NCBI GenBank assembly: GCA_963644855.1
Contig: CAVIQL010000038.1
Span: forward strand, 1 to 18,683
Length of the DNA stretch: 18,683 nt
Direction: 5' to 3'
Origin: UBA6398 sp963644855
GTDB lineage: Bacteria > Bacteroidota > Bacteroidia > Bacteroidales > Bacteroidaceae
In this document: one piece after another, positions 1-7,801 of the stretch
Layout: each line of letters opens with the position of its first letter
Position numbering within the stretch: position 1 is the first letter of the stretch
The notes under the pieces: model-generated
The model's input: only the letters and a program-made list of their open reading frames with translations
Told to the model about the DNA's origin: nothing
Database searches by the model: none
Translations under genes and position numbers: made by a program

Positions 1-62
1 GGCTTGAACCAACGACCCCCTGATTAACAGTCAGGTGCTCTAACCAACTGAGCTATTGAAGC
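1..62 (-). tRNA. tRNA-Asn (anticodon GTT), 3' end cut by window edge
   Basis: Read on the minus strand, the sequence folds as a tRNA: 7-nt acceptor 5' strand GCTTCAA, TA linker, D stem GCTC/GAGC, anticodon stem CCTGA/TCAGG with loop CTGTTAA, variable loop GGGTC, T stem GTTGG and T loop TTCAAGC. The loop places GTT at positions 34-36, so it decodes asparagine. The 3' half of the T stem and the acceptor 3' strand lie outside the window. A Bacteroidota-type promoter lies just upstream, so the gene seems to be transcribed independently of the permease operon that ends at 181. Confidence 0.95.
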
Positions 63-84
63 AGTGTTGCCTTGAAAAGCAGTG

Positions 85-114
85 CAAATTTACGTATTAA
101 TTTTTAATGTGCAA
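85..114 (-). promoter_or_regulatory. Promoter of tRNA-Asn
   Basis: On the minus strand there is TAAATTTG (92-85), an exact match to the Bacteroidota -7 consensus TAnnTTTG. A TTG (114-112) lies 19 bp upstream and suits the -33 element. The predicted start is near 79, about 17 nt before the mature tRNA 5' end. Confidence 0.7.
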
Positions 115-121
115 GGTTTTG

Positions 122-163
122 CCCTAAAAAATTGCGCATTTTGCGATATTATCTTGCTTAGGG
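122..163 (-). terminator. Possible terminator-like structure after the permease operon
   Basis: Downstream of the last permease stop (181) there is an outer inverted repeat CCCTAA/TTAGGG (122-127 and 158-163). It encloses a short hairpin CGCA-TTT-TGCG (135-145). On the minus strand the inner hairpin is followed by CAATTTTTT. The inner stem is only 4 bp, so this is a weak candidate for ending the efflux operon before the tRNA promoter. Confidence 0.3.
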
Positions 164-180
164 GCGTAAGTTTTTGCCTG

Positions 181-1434
181 TTATCCGCGTGTTTCCTTCT
201 GCAAAGACTTTGGGCGGCGATGTTGTCGGTTGAAGTTTGTGCAGCTTTGGCGTATGTCGTATTTCATTACCACCATGGCGAGCAGCATATAGCACAGTGC
301 TTGTATCCAAAGGGCTATGTATTCAAACGAAACCTGCGACAGACGCGCGCCCTCGTTTGTCATTCTCACAAAACCGTTGATGCCGGGCGTGGAGGGGAAC
401 AAGTATGCCACAATTTTCCAAAACGTTGGTATGGAACTCCATGGCCAAGAAATTCCGGAGATAAACAGCAAAACGAGAGAGGAAAAGAGTATCACCATCA
501 TGCTCGATTCGCGTGTGCGAACAAAGTGGGACACCACTTGAGCAAGAAAGGCTACCGCCAAAAGGTAGGGCACCATAAATACTACCATGTCGCCAAGATG
601 GGCAAGGCGATTGAAACGGAAAAGCATGGGAGTGATGCCGAGCACATAGAACGACGTTGCCACATATACGGGCAAATAGCAAAGCGAACGCCCGAGCACT
701 ATTTGGAATATGCCGCCTGAGTGGCGCGCTATTGGGCGGAAAAGGCGAAATTTGTTCTTCTCGCGCATCGTTCCTGCGTTGATACCCACGCCGAGAAGCA
801 TGGTCTGTTGCAGAATAAGCATCAACACAGCTGGCAGAAGGTATGACGCAACCCCGGTGGTGGGATTAAAGAGGTTTACTTCCTCGTATCGTAGCGGCGC
901 CGTGGTGATTTGGTCTTGCCGATTAGTGGTATTGCCCGCCTGAAATATCTTGATTTTTGCATTAAGTCGGAGCGAGACATCGGTATTGGCTATCGAAAAT
1001 TGACGGAAATAGAGCAGTGTGCTCGCATCACAGAATGCGTAGACATAAGCTTGCTTTGAAGTGCTGACATTGCGGCTGAAATCGGCAGGGATATACACTA
1101 TGGCGTAGACCTTGCGGCGTTTCATTAATTCCTGGGCGCTTTTTAAATCGTCGGCATACTCTGCAATTTGAGTGTATTGCGACGCATCAAGACTGCGAAC
1201 GTATTCGCGCGAAAGCGAGGAACGGCTTTGGTCGACTACTGCCACAGGGATTTCGCGCACAATCTCGTTGTTGTAAATATAAGAGTAGAGCAAAGGATAA
1301 CCCAAAGGCACAAGCACCATAAACACAAGCACAGCCTCGTCGCGAAATGCCGTGTTGACTTCGTGAATCCAAACAAAAGCCGTTTCGGATACGGAACGCC
1401 AAAATCTTCTTACTATACCTTGCAAAAATTTCAT
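181..1434 (-). CDS. ABC-2 family membrane permease (second of pair)
   Basis: A 417-aa inner-membrane protein with the ABC-2 transporter layout. An N-terminal membrane segment lies at about residues 32-54, followed by a large extracytoplasmic domain to about 190. A cluster of five or so hydrophobic helices follows (first about 195-220, last about 375-395). It resembles YbhS/YbhR/YhhJ-type permeases used in export with an HlyD adaptor. The start overlaps the stop of the upstream permease gene in an ATGA arrangement (1431-1434), so the two are translationally coupled and probably form a heterodimer. No nucleotide-binding domain is present in this protein or elsewhere in the operon. The substrate cannot be read from sequence. 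Confidence 0.88.
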   Translation of the reverse strand: MKFLQGIVRRFWRSVSETAFVWIHEVNTAFRDEAVLVFMVLVPLGYPLLYSYIYNNEIVREIPVAVVDQSRSSLSREYVRSLDASQYTQIAEYADDLKSAQELMKRRKVYAIVYIPADFSRNVSTSKQAYVYAFCDASTLLYFRQFSIANTDVSLRLNAKIKIFQAGNTTNRQDQITTAPLRYEEVNLFNPTTGVASYLLPAVLMLILQQTMLLGVGINAGTMREKNKFRLFRPIARHSGGIFQIVLGRSLCYLPVYVATSFYVLGITPMLFRFNRLAHLGDMVVFMVPYLLAVAFLAQVVSHFVRTRESSMMVILFSSLVLLFISGISWPWSSIPTFWKIVAYLFPSTPGINGFVRMTNEGARLSQVSFEYIALWIQALCYMLLAMVVMKYDIRQSCTNFNRQHRRPKSLQKETRG

Positions 1435-2612
1435 GGCTCGTATTTGTAGGTTAATAGCACACCTTTAAGACGATAAAGCACCGTGAGCGGCAGAATTACG
1501 AAAAGCAACAACCATAATACGTGGTCGAGACAATAATAAAGCGAATAACCATTAAGACCCGCGCATACATATATCTGAAAATAGTGGCGCAGCGGAAAAC
1601 AAACCGACAAAGCTTTGAGCGGAGCTGACATGCTTGTAACCGGAAACGTGAAACCCGACATGGAAATGCTCACAATAGCCCAAAGAGAGGTTATCGACAT
1701 TGCAAAACGGAACTGCGGAATGAGACCAATGAGAAAAACTCCGAATCCCTGGGACGCAAGAATGAAAAGCCACGTCATAAGCAACATCACAAGCATTCCG
1801 CTATGACAAGGATACTTCATCACTCCAAACATAAGGAAGTTGTAGAATGTGCCAACGAGAAAGAAAATCGCGGTTTGCGGGAGAAGTTTTCCCATTATGG
1901 CTTTGAAAATGGAATTGCCCGACATAAGAATCCATTCACGCGCCGTGCCGTCTTTAAGTTCCACCCCTATGCTATAAACAGTGGTGAGAAAAATAAAAAT
2001 CATCATTGCTGCCGGCACAAGCACATTGTTTAAATAAACCGAATAGTTAACCCAGGGATTTCCCAACAGGTGTTTTTCTACCACTATCGGTTGCAAAAAC
2101 GCTCCTGTATGCTGTTCGTCCACTCCTTTAGCACGTAAAGTGCTCCGTGTAGCCGCGCCTCCCGTAAGTTCGCTCATAGTTTTGAAATCCTGAAAGGCAA
2201 GCGAGGCGGCAGTAAAGTAGGCGTAATTACAATAATAAGAAACGGTGGGCTGACGTTGTGCCTGCAAATCCTTAGAAAAGCCCGAGGGAATATAAAATGC
2301 GCCGTATATCTCGCCACGTTGGACCATTTTTCGCATTTCTCCAAAGCTTTGGCAATGTGCAACGACCTTTGTGTGTTGAAAACTCTCTATATTCCTCACA
2401 AGGTTTCGCGATGTTGTAGAATTGTCAAGGTCTATTACGGCAACGGGAATATTTTTCGGCGAACCTTGCCCCATTAGCGTGAGGAAAAAGACAAAGCACA
2501 TCACGGGGGCAACAAGCATGCAGAAAACATAGAGCGGACTTGAAAAAATCCGCCGCACTTCCCTGCGCGAAACATTCAGCGTGGTTTTTATTCTGCTTGC
2601 TATATTTGCCAT
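1431..2612 (-). CDS. ABC-2 family membrane permease (first of pair)
   Basis: A 393-aa paralogue of the next permease. The N-terminal membrane helix is at about residues 24-48. An extracytoplasmic domain follows, with the typical pattern IPVAVIDLDNSTTSRNLVRN and GAFYIPSGFSKDL. About five C-terminal helices come after it (roughly 195-215, 243-262, 272-298, 305-325, 358-380). This is the YhhJ/YbhR-like ABC-2 permease family. It starts 32 bp after the hlyD-like stop and overlaps the following permease by 4 bp, so it is clearly in the same operon. Expected role: the membrane half of a drug or small-molecule exporter working with the HlyD-like adaptor and TolC-like channel. The ATPase partner is not encoded here. 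Confidence 0.88.
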   Translation of the reverse strand: MANIASRIKTTLNVSRREVRRIFSSPLYVFCMLVAPVMCFVFFLTLMGQGSPKNIPVAVIDLDNSTTSRNLVRNIESFQHTKVVAHCQSFGEMRKMVQRGEIYGAFYIPSGFSKDLQAQRQPTVSYYCNYAYFTAASLAFQDFKTMSELTGGAATRSTLRAKGVDEQHTGAFLQPIVVEKHLLGNPWVNYSVYLNNVLVPAAMMIFIFLTTVYSIGVELKDGTAREWILMSGNSIFKAIMGKLLPQTAIFFLVGTFYNFLMFGVMKYPCHSGMLVMLLMTWLFILASQGFGVFLIGLIPQFRFAMSITSLWAIVSISMSGFTFPVTSMSAPLKALSVCFPLRHYFQIYVCAGLNGYSLYYCLDHVLWLLLFVILPLTVLYRLKGVLLTYKYEP

Positions 2613-2644
2613 AAAAGCGGGTGTTTAAAATATAGCGGAGATTA

Positions 2645-3646
2645 TCAGCGTGTTTTCTGAGGTAAAACCACCGACATGCCCGGGCGCAATCCCTGAACCT
2701 TGTTTTCGGGGCGCGCTTTCACCAGGAAAGTTTTCAAATCGTAGTCGCCGGTTGTTTTAGTAGCCTTCCATGTGGCGTAGCTTCCTATATCTTTCATATA
2801 ATAAGTGCGCAAGGTGATTTCTTGATTGTTGAGCGCGGGCACTATTGCCTTGAAAGTTTTTCCAACTCCGAACCCGTTTAAAAGATCTTCGCGCATATTA
2901 AAAGCAACCCACATCTTGTCCATAATAGCAACGTTCATAATCGGCGCACCCGAGCCAACAAGTTCCCCTTGTTTGGGAAAAATCTCGGTAACTTCGCCAT
3001 CGGCGAGCGCGATAAGCACAGTTTCGTTGATATATGCCTCAACTTCGTTGATTGCTCCCTTGGCGCGATTTACAAGTGCTTCGGCAGCAGCTTTATCTTC
3101 GCGACGCGCGCCATTTACAGCCATATCATATTGCGAGCGTGCCGCTTTTTCGGTAGCTATTGCCGCATCGCGCTGCGCTGTTGCCTCGTCGAATTTTTGG
3201 GCAGCCACAACTCCTTGCTCATATAGGTTCTTAACGCGCACATAAGTCTTTTCGGCGATTTCCACACCTGCTTTTGCTTTTTGCCACATGCTGAATGCGC
3301 CTTGAATTTGCTCTTTTCGTGCCCCGTTTTGAGCCTCGTCGCTTTTTGCCTGTGCCGCATCTTCGGCAGCTTTTGCCTGCTGCAATTTCGCTTCTACGTC
3401 GGGCGCGTCAAGAATCACGAGAGTATCGCCCGCATGCACGGTATCGCCTTCTTCAACAAGGAAACGCACGATGCGAGACGGCACTTTGCTCGAAACACGA
3501 TACTCCTCCACATCGGCCTGTCCCTCTATATATTCGGTGGAAGGCTTGAGAAGAATAATTCCCATCACTGCCGTTGCAATTACTACCACGGTAAAAACTA
3601 TGAGTCCTATTGAGAGGTTTTTTCTCTCTTTTGTCATTTTAGCCAT
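2645..3646 (-). CDS. HlyD/YbhG-like periplasmic adaptor (membrane fusion protein)
   Basis: A 333-aa protein with a short cytoplasmic N terminus and one membrane anchor at about residues 11-33. The first lipoyl half-motif follows (about 52-80, VEEGDTVHAGDTLVI). A long Ala/Glu/Lys-rich alpha-helical hairpin covers about 80-205, then the second lipoyl half (about 212-232, ADGEVTEIFPKQGELV) and a beta-barrel region ending LRPGMSVVLP. This order is diagnostic of membrane-fusion proteins that bridge an inner-membrane transporter to a TolC-type channel. It starts 16 bp after the tolC-like stop. The assigned start MAKMTKER could instead be the internal Met4, a minor difference. Confidence 0.92.
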   Translation of the reverse strand: MAKMTKERKNLSIGLIVFTVVVIATAVMGIILLKPSTEYIEGQADVEEYRVSSKVPSRIVRFLVEEGDTVHAGDTLVILDAPDVEAKLQQAKAAEDAAQAKSDEAQNGARKEQIQGAFSMWQKAKAGVEIAEKTYVRVKNLYEQGVVAAQKFDEATAQRDAAIATEKAARSQYDMAVNGARREDKAAAEALVNRAKGAINEVEAYINETVLIALADGEVTEIFPKQGELVGSGAPIMNVAIMDKMWVAFNMREDLLNGFGVGKTFKAIVPALNNQEITLRTYYMKDIGSYATWKATKTTGDYDLKTFLVKARPENKVQGLRPGMSVVLPQKTR

Positions 3647-3662
3647 AAGCCTTATATTTTTC

Positions 3663-5117
3663 TTATTCCAGTGTTCCCAATGATTTTTTCAAGTAAACCT
3701 GAGTGAGACGAGCGTTTATTTCCGCATCAATCACCTCGCTGTGAGCCGAAACCCAGGCTGTTTGCGCGGCAAGAAGGTCGCTTGTTGGAATCACACCAGC
3801 CTTGAATCCCACGTTAGCCGTTTTCATATTCTCGTCGGCGCGTTCGCAATTTTTGCGTGCGCGTTGCAGAGTTTTCTCTGCCTCTTTTACTTGGAACGAC
3901 TGCTGGTTTACCTGCAACTCTATCTTTTCTTTCGCCTCCTCGAGTTCATATTTTGCAATTGCCGCCTCGGCTTTTGCGGCGCGAATCTTATATTTGTTCT
4001 CTCCCCACTCAAAAAGCGGCGCACTCACCATGACACCAACGTTGAACATACCCTTGAATTTGTTTTCAAACCCATTGTAGACCGAAGGGTTGGTAAGAAG
4101 ATAATTTCCGGTCAGAGCTATTTGAGGCAGAAATTCCGAGCGGGCAATCTGCACCTTCTTGTCATACACCTGGGTTGCGAGTTCCAGGCAACGCAATTCG
4201 GGACGGTTTACATACGCCTGGCTAATATCAAACGACGCATCGTTTTTCACCTCCGGCAATTGCTCCTTCTGCTCATCTTCAAGCGTGAATTGAGCATTGA
4301 GCGGCATGCCGCACAATTGACAAAGCACCATGCGCGAAAGCGTAAGCCCGTCGTCCACCTTTGTAAGCGCCATTTCCGCCTCGTTAAGCTTCACGCTCAC
4401 CGTCAATCCGTTGGCACGCGTGGCAACTCCCTCACCAATCATCTTTTGCATGTCGCTATCGAGATGTTGTAGCAAAGAAACGTAGCTCTCGGCGAGTTTC
4501 TTTTTGTTTACAAGCGAAACCACACGCCAATAAGCCTCGTCAACATTCAGCACCACCTCCTGGCCCGCGCTGCGATGCTTCTCCTCAGCAATCTGTCGGG
4601 CATAATCCGTAATCTTGTCGTAAGCGCGAATTTTTCCTCCCATATAAATAGGCTGCGTAATGGTAAGTGCACCCGCAAAAAGGTTTCTCGTATCGGTTTC
4701 AAAGCCCTTGTTTATTTTCTTTCCCACATCCGAAATTTCGTTGATCACTCCATTTCCAAATTGCGACAATGCATCAGCCAACTCCGGGTGGTTTTTCTCC
4801 ACAATCTGTATGGCCTGCTCCAAAGGCGAAGCCACCGTAGAGCCCATATTATTAAGCCCCGAACGAATCTTATCGTTAAGCAAATGCACCTCGCGGCTAT
4901 TGCGAAAATACGTAGCCGTAGCCTTGAGTTTCGGAAGGTAATTGGTTTTGGCAGCCTTGCTTGTATATTCTGCCTTTTCAATCTCTTTGTTGCTGATAAG
5001 CAACTGCTTGTTGTTGGCAAGCGCCATGGAGCGGCAACTGTCGAGCGAAAGCAGCGCCTGTCCCCTTGACGAAACAACACAAAGGGTTGCCAAAAAGACA
5101 AATACAATTCTTTTCAT
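3663..5117 (-). CDS. TolC-family outer membrane efflux protein
   Basis: A 484-aa outer-membrane channel subunit. I chose the ATG at 5117 because it gives a clean signal peptide (MKRIVFVFLATLCVVSSRGQA). The open frame continues to an ATG at 5168, but the 17 extra residues are hydrophilic and would bury the signal. The mature protein begins LLSLDSCRSMALANN, the usual TolC N-terminal helix. It contains two long helical repeats (roughly residues 25-230 and 260-480), the second with KEAEKTLQRARKNCERADEN and GVIPTSDLLAAQTAW. It is the first gene of the operon, with a promoter at 5192-5223, and supplies the outer-membrane exit duct for the adaptor and permeases downstream. Confidence 0.93.
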   Translation of the reverse strand: MKRIVFVFLATLCVVSSRGQALLSLDSCRSMALANNKQLLISNKEIEKAEYTSKAAKTNYLPKLKATATYFRNSREVHLLNDKIRSGLNNMGSTVASPLEQAIQIVEKNHPELADALSQFGNGVINEISDVGKKINKGFETDTRNLFAGALTITQPIYMGGKIRAYDKITDYARQIAEEKHRSAGQEVVLNVDEAYWRVVSLVNKKKLAESYVSLLQHLDSDMQKMIGEGVATRANGLTVSVKLNEAEMALTKVDDGLTLSRMVLCQLCGMPLNAQFTLEDEQKEQLPEVKNDASFDISQAYVNRPELRCLELATQVYDKKVQIARSEFLPQIALTGNYLLTNPSVYNGFENKFKGMFNVGVMVSAPLFEWGENKYKIRAAKAEAAIAKYELEEAKEKIELQVNQQSFQVKEAEKTLQRARKNCERADENMKTANVGFKAGVIPTSDLLAAQTAWVSAHSEVIDAEINARLTQVYLKKSLGTLE

Positions 5118-5191
5118 ACACATCTTTCGTTTTGTCGTACCCGCGAGACAATCCATCGAAAACATCACGTTTATGCCTCGTTTTCAGACTG

Positions 5192-5223
5192 CAAAATTAC
5201 CGCATTATTAATACCATGCCAAA
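5192..5223 (-). promoter_or_regulatory. Promoter of the tolC-hlyD-permease operon
   Basis: On the minus strand TAATTTTG (5199-5192) matches the Bacteroidota -7 element TAnnTTTG exactly. TTTG (5223-5220) lies 20 bp upstream as the -33 element. Transcription would begin near 5186, leaving a leader of about 70 nt before the ATG at 5117. Confidence 0.75.
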
Positions 5224-5415
5224 TTTTGCGAGCCAATAAAGTGTACAATAACGCCGCGAAAATATACACAATTTCATCTCTCCACAAAAAACCTCAGCGA
5301 TAAACATCAAAAATGCACATTTCGGGAGAAAACGTATAGTTTCCCGTCCCCTTCCAAGCCACATTCCACCTCCCCCACGCCCCCTATTTTCTCCCACATA
5401 AAATACCGCAAAACT

Positions 5416-5499
5416 AATGTCTGACCTTTTTTAAAAAAGGTCGGACATTGTTTAAAAAATATCGGTTATTATTTTTACGATATCCCATATCGCAAAAAC
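5416..5499. repeat. Repeat array A: four 21-bp-phased palindromic boxes
   Basis: Four 13-bp inverted-repeat boxes lie in register at a 21-bp period: AATGTCTGACCTT (5416-5428), AAGGTCGGACATT (5437-5449), AATATCGGTTATT (5458-5470) and GATATCCCATATC (5479-5491). The centres are 5422, 5443, 5464 and 5485. The linkers are 8 bp each (TTTTAAAA, GTTTAAAA, ATTTTTAC). The first two boxes together form a 34-bp palindrome with one mismatch. The last box extends to a perfect CGATAT-CCC-ATATCG. Homologous arrays occur at 12255-12359 and 18584-18683. A weak fifth position (CACATAAAATACC, 5395-5407) is in phase but poorly matched. Confidence 0.85.
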
Positions 5500-5666
5500 C
5501 ACAAAAAATCCCCCACTTTCGCTCACCCGAAAATAAATGGTTGTTCTCCATGAAAATTGCCGTAAAACACGGGGATACCACGTTTCAAACCTATCAAGGA
5601 AATCTACCATAAGGAGAATATGAAATGTTGTGCGGCGAAAAACGGTGGTTATCGCTGCAAAATGCT

Positions 5667-5674
5667 TAATTTTG
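5667..5674 (+). promoter_or_regulatory. -7 element of the argS promoter
   Basis: TAATTTTG matches the Bacteroidota consensus TAnnTTTG exactly and is the only exact match on the plus strand between the array and argS. No good -33 TTG lies 18-21 bp upstream (the sequence there is CGGTGG), so the promoter may be weak or need an activator. The predicted start near 5681 leaves a leader of about 36 nt. Confidence 0.5.
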
Positions 5675-5716
5675 CAATCTCTTACGTAATATGTGGAAAT
5701 ATAAGTATATAAGGAT

Positions 5717-7534
5717 ATGAAAATCGAACAAAATATAGCATCTGCCGCAGCCAAGGCAGTGGAAACTCTCTACGGAGTGGTACCTGGAGAGGGCATGATA
5801 CAACTTCAGAAAACCAAACGCGAGTTTGAAGGCTCGCTCACTCTTGTGGTTTTTCCGCTTTTGAGACTTTCAAAAAAGAAACCCGAAGATACCGCACAGG
5901 AAATCGGAGAGTATTTGCTACAAAACTGCGAGGCAGTTGAAAAATATAACGTGGTAAAAGGTTTTCTAAACCTTAGCGTTTCGTCAGAAAGCTGGGCAAA
6001 TTTGCTCAACTCCATCGATGCCGACGAAAACTATGGTATAGAAAAGCCGGGAGCCGATGCTCCGCTATGGATGATTGAGTATTCTTCGCCCAACACCAAC
6101 AAGCCGCTCCATTTGGGGCACGTTAGAAACAACCTTCTCGGTTGGGCTCTCGCCAATATCGAAGAGGCTTGCGGCAAAAGGGTGGTGAAAACCAATATTG
6201 TGAACGACCGCGGCATTCATATCTGTAAGTCTATGCTCGCCTGGCTTAAATGGGGCAACGGCGAAACTCCTCAAAGCTCCGGAAAGAAAGGCGATCACCT
6301 TATAGGCGATTACTATGTGCTTTTTGACAAACACTATCGCGCCGAAGTAAAGGAACTTACCGACAAATACGTATCCGAGGGCATGGATGCCGACGCTGCA
6401 AAGGACAAAGCCGAACGTGAAGCTCCGCTCATCAAAGAGGCCCACGAAATGCTCGTGAAATGGGAGCAGAACGACAAGGAGGTACGTGCCCTTTGGCGTA
6501 AGATGAACGAATGGGTCTATGCCGGTTTCGACGAGACATACAAGGCGCTTGGCGTAGGTTTCGACAAAATTTACTACGAAAGCGATACCTATCTCGTGGG
6601 AAAGGCTCTCGTTGACGAAGGATTGAAGAAAGGACTATTCTTTCGCAAAGAAGACGGCAGCGTATGGGCAGACCTTAGAAACGACGGGCTTGACGAAAAA
6701 CTATTGATACGTAGCGATGGAACGTCGGTGTATATGACTCAAGACATTGGCACTGCAAAATTGCGCTATCAGGATTTCCCTATCAACAAGATGATATATG
6801 TGGTGGGCAATGAGCAGGACTATCATTTCAAGGTGCTATCAATACTTCTCGACCGTTTGGGATTTGAGTGGGGCAAAAGCCTGGTGCATTTTTCATACGG
6901 CATGGTAAACCTGCCCAACGGCAAGATGAAGAGCCGCGAAGGCACTGTGGTCGACGCCGACGAACTTGTAGAAGGAATGGTGCTCACCGCACGCAAAATG
7001 AGCGAGGAACTCGGAAAATTCAACGACGTTTCGGAAGACGAGAAAAACGAGATTGCAAGAATAGTAGGGCTCGGAGCATTGAAATATTTCCTTCTAAAAG
7101 TAGATGCACGCAAGAACATTCTTTTCAATCCCGAAGAAAGCATCGATTTTAACGGAAACACCGGTCCGTTTATCCAATATACTTATGCCCGCATACGCTC
7201 AGTGCTTCGCAAAGCAGCCGGCGATGGTTTGAAAACGACAGGTCCCGTTGAAACAGGAACGCCTATAAACGAAAAAGAAAGCCTCTTGATTCAAATGATA
7301 TCCGACTTCGGAAACACAGTAAAGGAAGCCGGCGAGGAAATGAACCCCGGAGGAATAGCAAACTACTGCTACGAACTGGTAAAGACCTACAATCAGTTCT
7401 ATCACGACTACTCTATTTTGCGCGAAGACAACGCCCAAGTGAAACATATGCGCCTGGTGCTCTCGGCAAACGTGGCAAAAGTTATAAGCGAAGGCATGAA
7501 ACTCCTCGGAATAGAAATGCCCGAAAGAATGTAA
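5717..7534 (+). CDS. argS: Arginyl-tRNA synthetase
   Basis: A 605-aa cytoplasmic class I aminoacyl-tRNA synthetase that charges tRNA-Arg. The N-terminal additional domain typical of ArgS occupies about residues 1-105. The catalytic Rossmann domain follows, with the nucleotide-binding signature in EYSSPNTNKPLHLGHVRNN (HLGH at 132-135). The second class I signature appears as KMKSR at 403-407, the usual variant in ArgS. The C-terminal DALR anticodon-binding domain begins around QYTYARIRSVLRK (about 490) and ends at the C terminus. The length is normal for the family. It heads the rightward gene group and has an exact -7 element 43 bp upstream. Confidence 0.97.
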   Translation: MKIEQNIASAAAKAVETLYGVVPGEGMIQLQKTKREFEGSLTLVVFPLLRLSKKKPEDTAQEIGEYLLQNCEAVEKYNVVKGFLNLSVSSESWANLLNSIDADENYGIEKPGADAPLWMIEYSSPNTNKPLHLGHVRNNLLGWALANIEEACGKRVVKTNIVNDRGIHICKSMLAWLKWGNGETPQSSGKKGDHLIGDYYVLFDKHYRAEVKELTDKYVSEGMDADAAKDKAEREAPLIKEAHEMLVKWEQNDKEVRALWRKMNEWVYAGFDETYKALGVGFDKIYYESDTYLVGKALVDEGLKKGLFFRKEDGSVWADLRNDGLDEKLLIRSDGTSVYMTQDIGTAKLRYQDFPINKMIYVVGNEQDYHFKVLSILLDRLGFEWGKSLVHFSYGMVNLPNGKMKSREGTVVDADELVEGMVLTARKMSEELGKFNDVSEDEKNEIARIVGLGALKYFLLKVDARKNILFNPEESIDFNGNTGPFIQYTYARIRSVLRKAAGDGLKTTGPVETGTPINEKESLLIQMISDFGNTVKEAGEEMNPGGIANYCYELVKTYNQFYHDYSILREDNAQVKHMRLVLSANVAKVISEGMKLLGIEMPERM

Positions 7535-7537
7535 TGC

Positions 7538-7801
7538 ACCCTGCAAAAGCCTAAGAAACTGTTGGCAAAACTAATTCTTGCCTCGAGCAACAAGGGCGAC
7601 ATGATTTTCGAGCCTTTCCTTGTCAGCGAAACAACATGCGTAGTGGCAGAAAAAACTGGAGCGTCGGTTTTGCAAAATAGAGGCAGAACGCGAATATTGC
7701 ATGCTGGCAATGAAAAGGATTGACCTTGCTGAAACAAACAAAAACGTTCAAGGTTATTCCAACGGTAGGTTTTGGGAACGCAATACTTATAATGAAATAA
7801 A
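7538..7801 (+). pseudogene. Decayed C-terminal fragment of a DNA methyltransferase
   Basis: Translation from 7538 gives QKPKKLLAKLILASSNKGD, then MIFEPFLVSETTCVVAEKTG. This matches the motif X-motif I region of beta-class N6/N4 DNA methylases, normally KP..LL..II.ASS..GD and DPFxGSGTT. At about 7660 the similarity jumps to another frame, giving RRFCKIEAEREYCMLAMKRI and then NVQGYSNGRFWERNT, the usual family C terminus. The first frame ends at a TGA at 7721. Both glycines of the SAM-binding FxGxG are replaced (V and E), so the fragment would be inactive even without the frameshift. The N-terminal two thirds and any restriction partner are absent. The fragment lies tightly between argS and the RNase H gene; its second frame stays open to 7832, overlapping the next gene. 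Confidence 0.75.

Larger units (their letters stand above)
5118..5716. other. Divergent intergenic region between the efflux operon and argS
   Basis: This 0.6-kb region separates two divergent transcription units. It holds the leftward promoter (5192-5223), repeat array A (5416-5499) and the argS promoter element (5667-5674). The stretch 5224-5415 is A/T-rich and then a C-rich, G-poor run on the plus strand (about 5342-5396); I see no gene there. The stretch 5500-5666 contains only short open frames with no recognisable protein. Confidence 0.7.

Noticed and set aside
82..720. A 212-codon plus-strand open frame opposite the last permease
   Set aside because: The permease frame has clear family features. 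This one has none and crosses the end of the operon.
5416..5499. The arrays as simple transcription terminators
   Set aside because: Array A lies between divergent genes where no terminator is needed. The exact 21-bp phasing of four or five boxes is not explained by terminator function, although single hairpins (12333-12357) may add it.
5620..5712. A 30-codon open frame just before argS, preceded by AAGGAG, as a leader peptide
   Set aside because: The likely argS -7 element (5667-5674) lies inside it, so its start would not be on the argS transcript, and the group rarely uses Shine-Dalgarno sequences. The peptide has no recognisable feature.
5452..5754. A 100-codon minus-strand open frame across array A and the argS start
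   Set aside because: It runs through the repeat boxes and into argS on the opposite strand, with no promoter or recognisable domain. Probably chance.
7758..7780. A promoter for the RNase H gene at GGTAGGTTTTGG
   Set aside because: TAGGTTTTG has one extra base relative to TAnnTTTG and lies inside the methylase remnant; no suitable -33 element was found.
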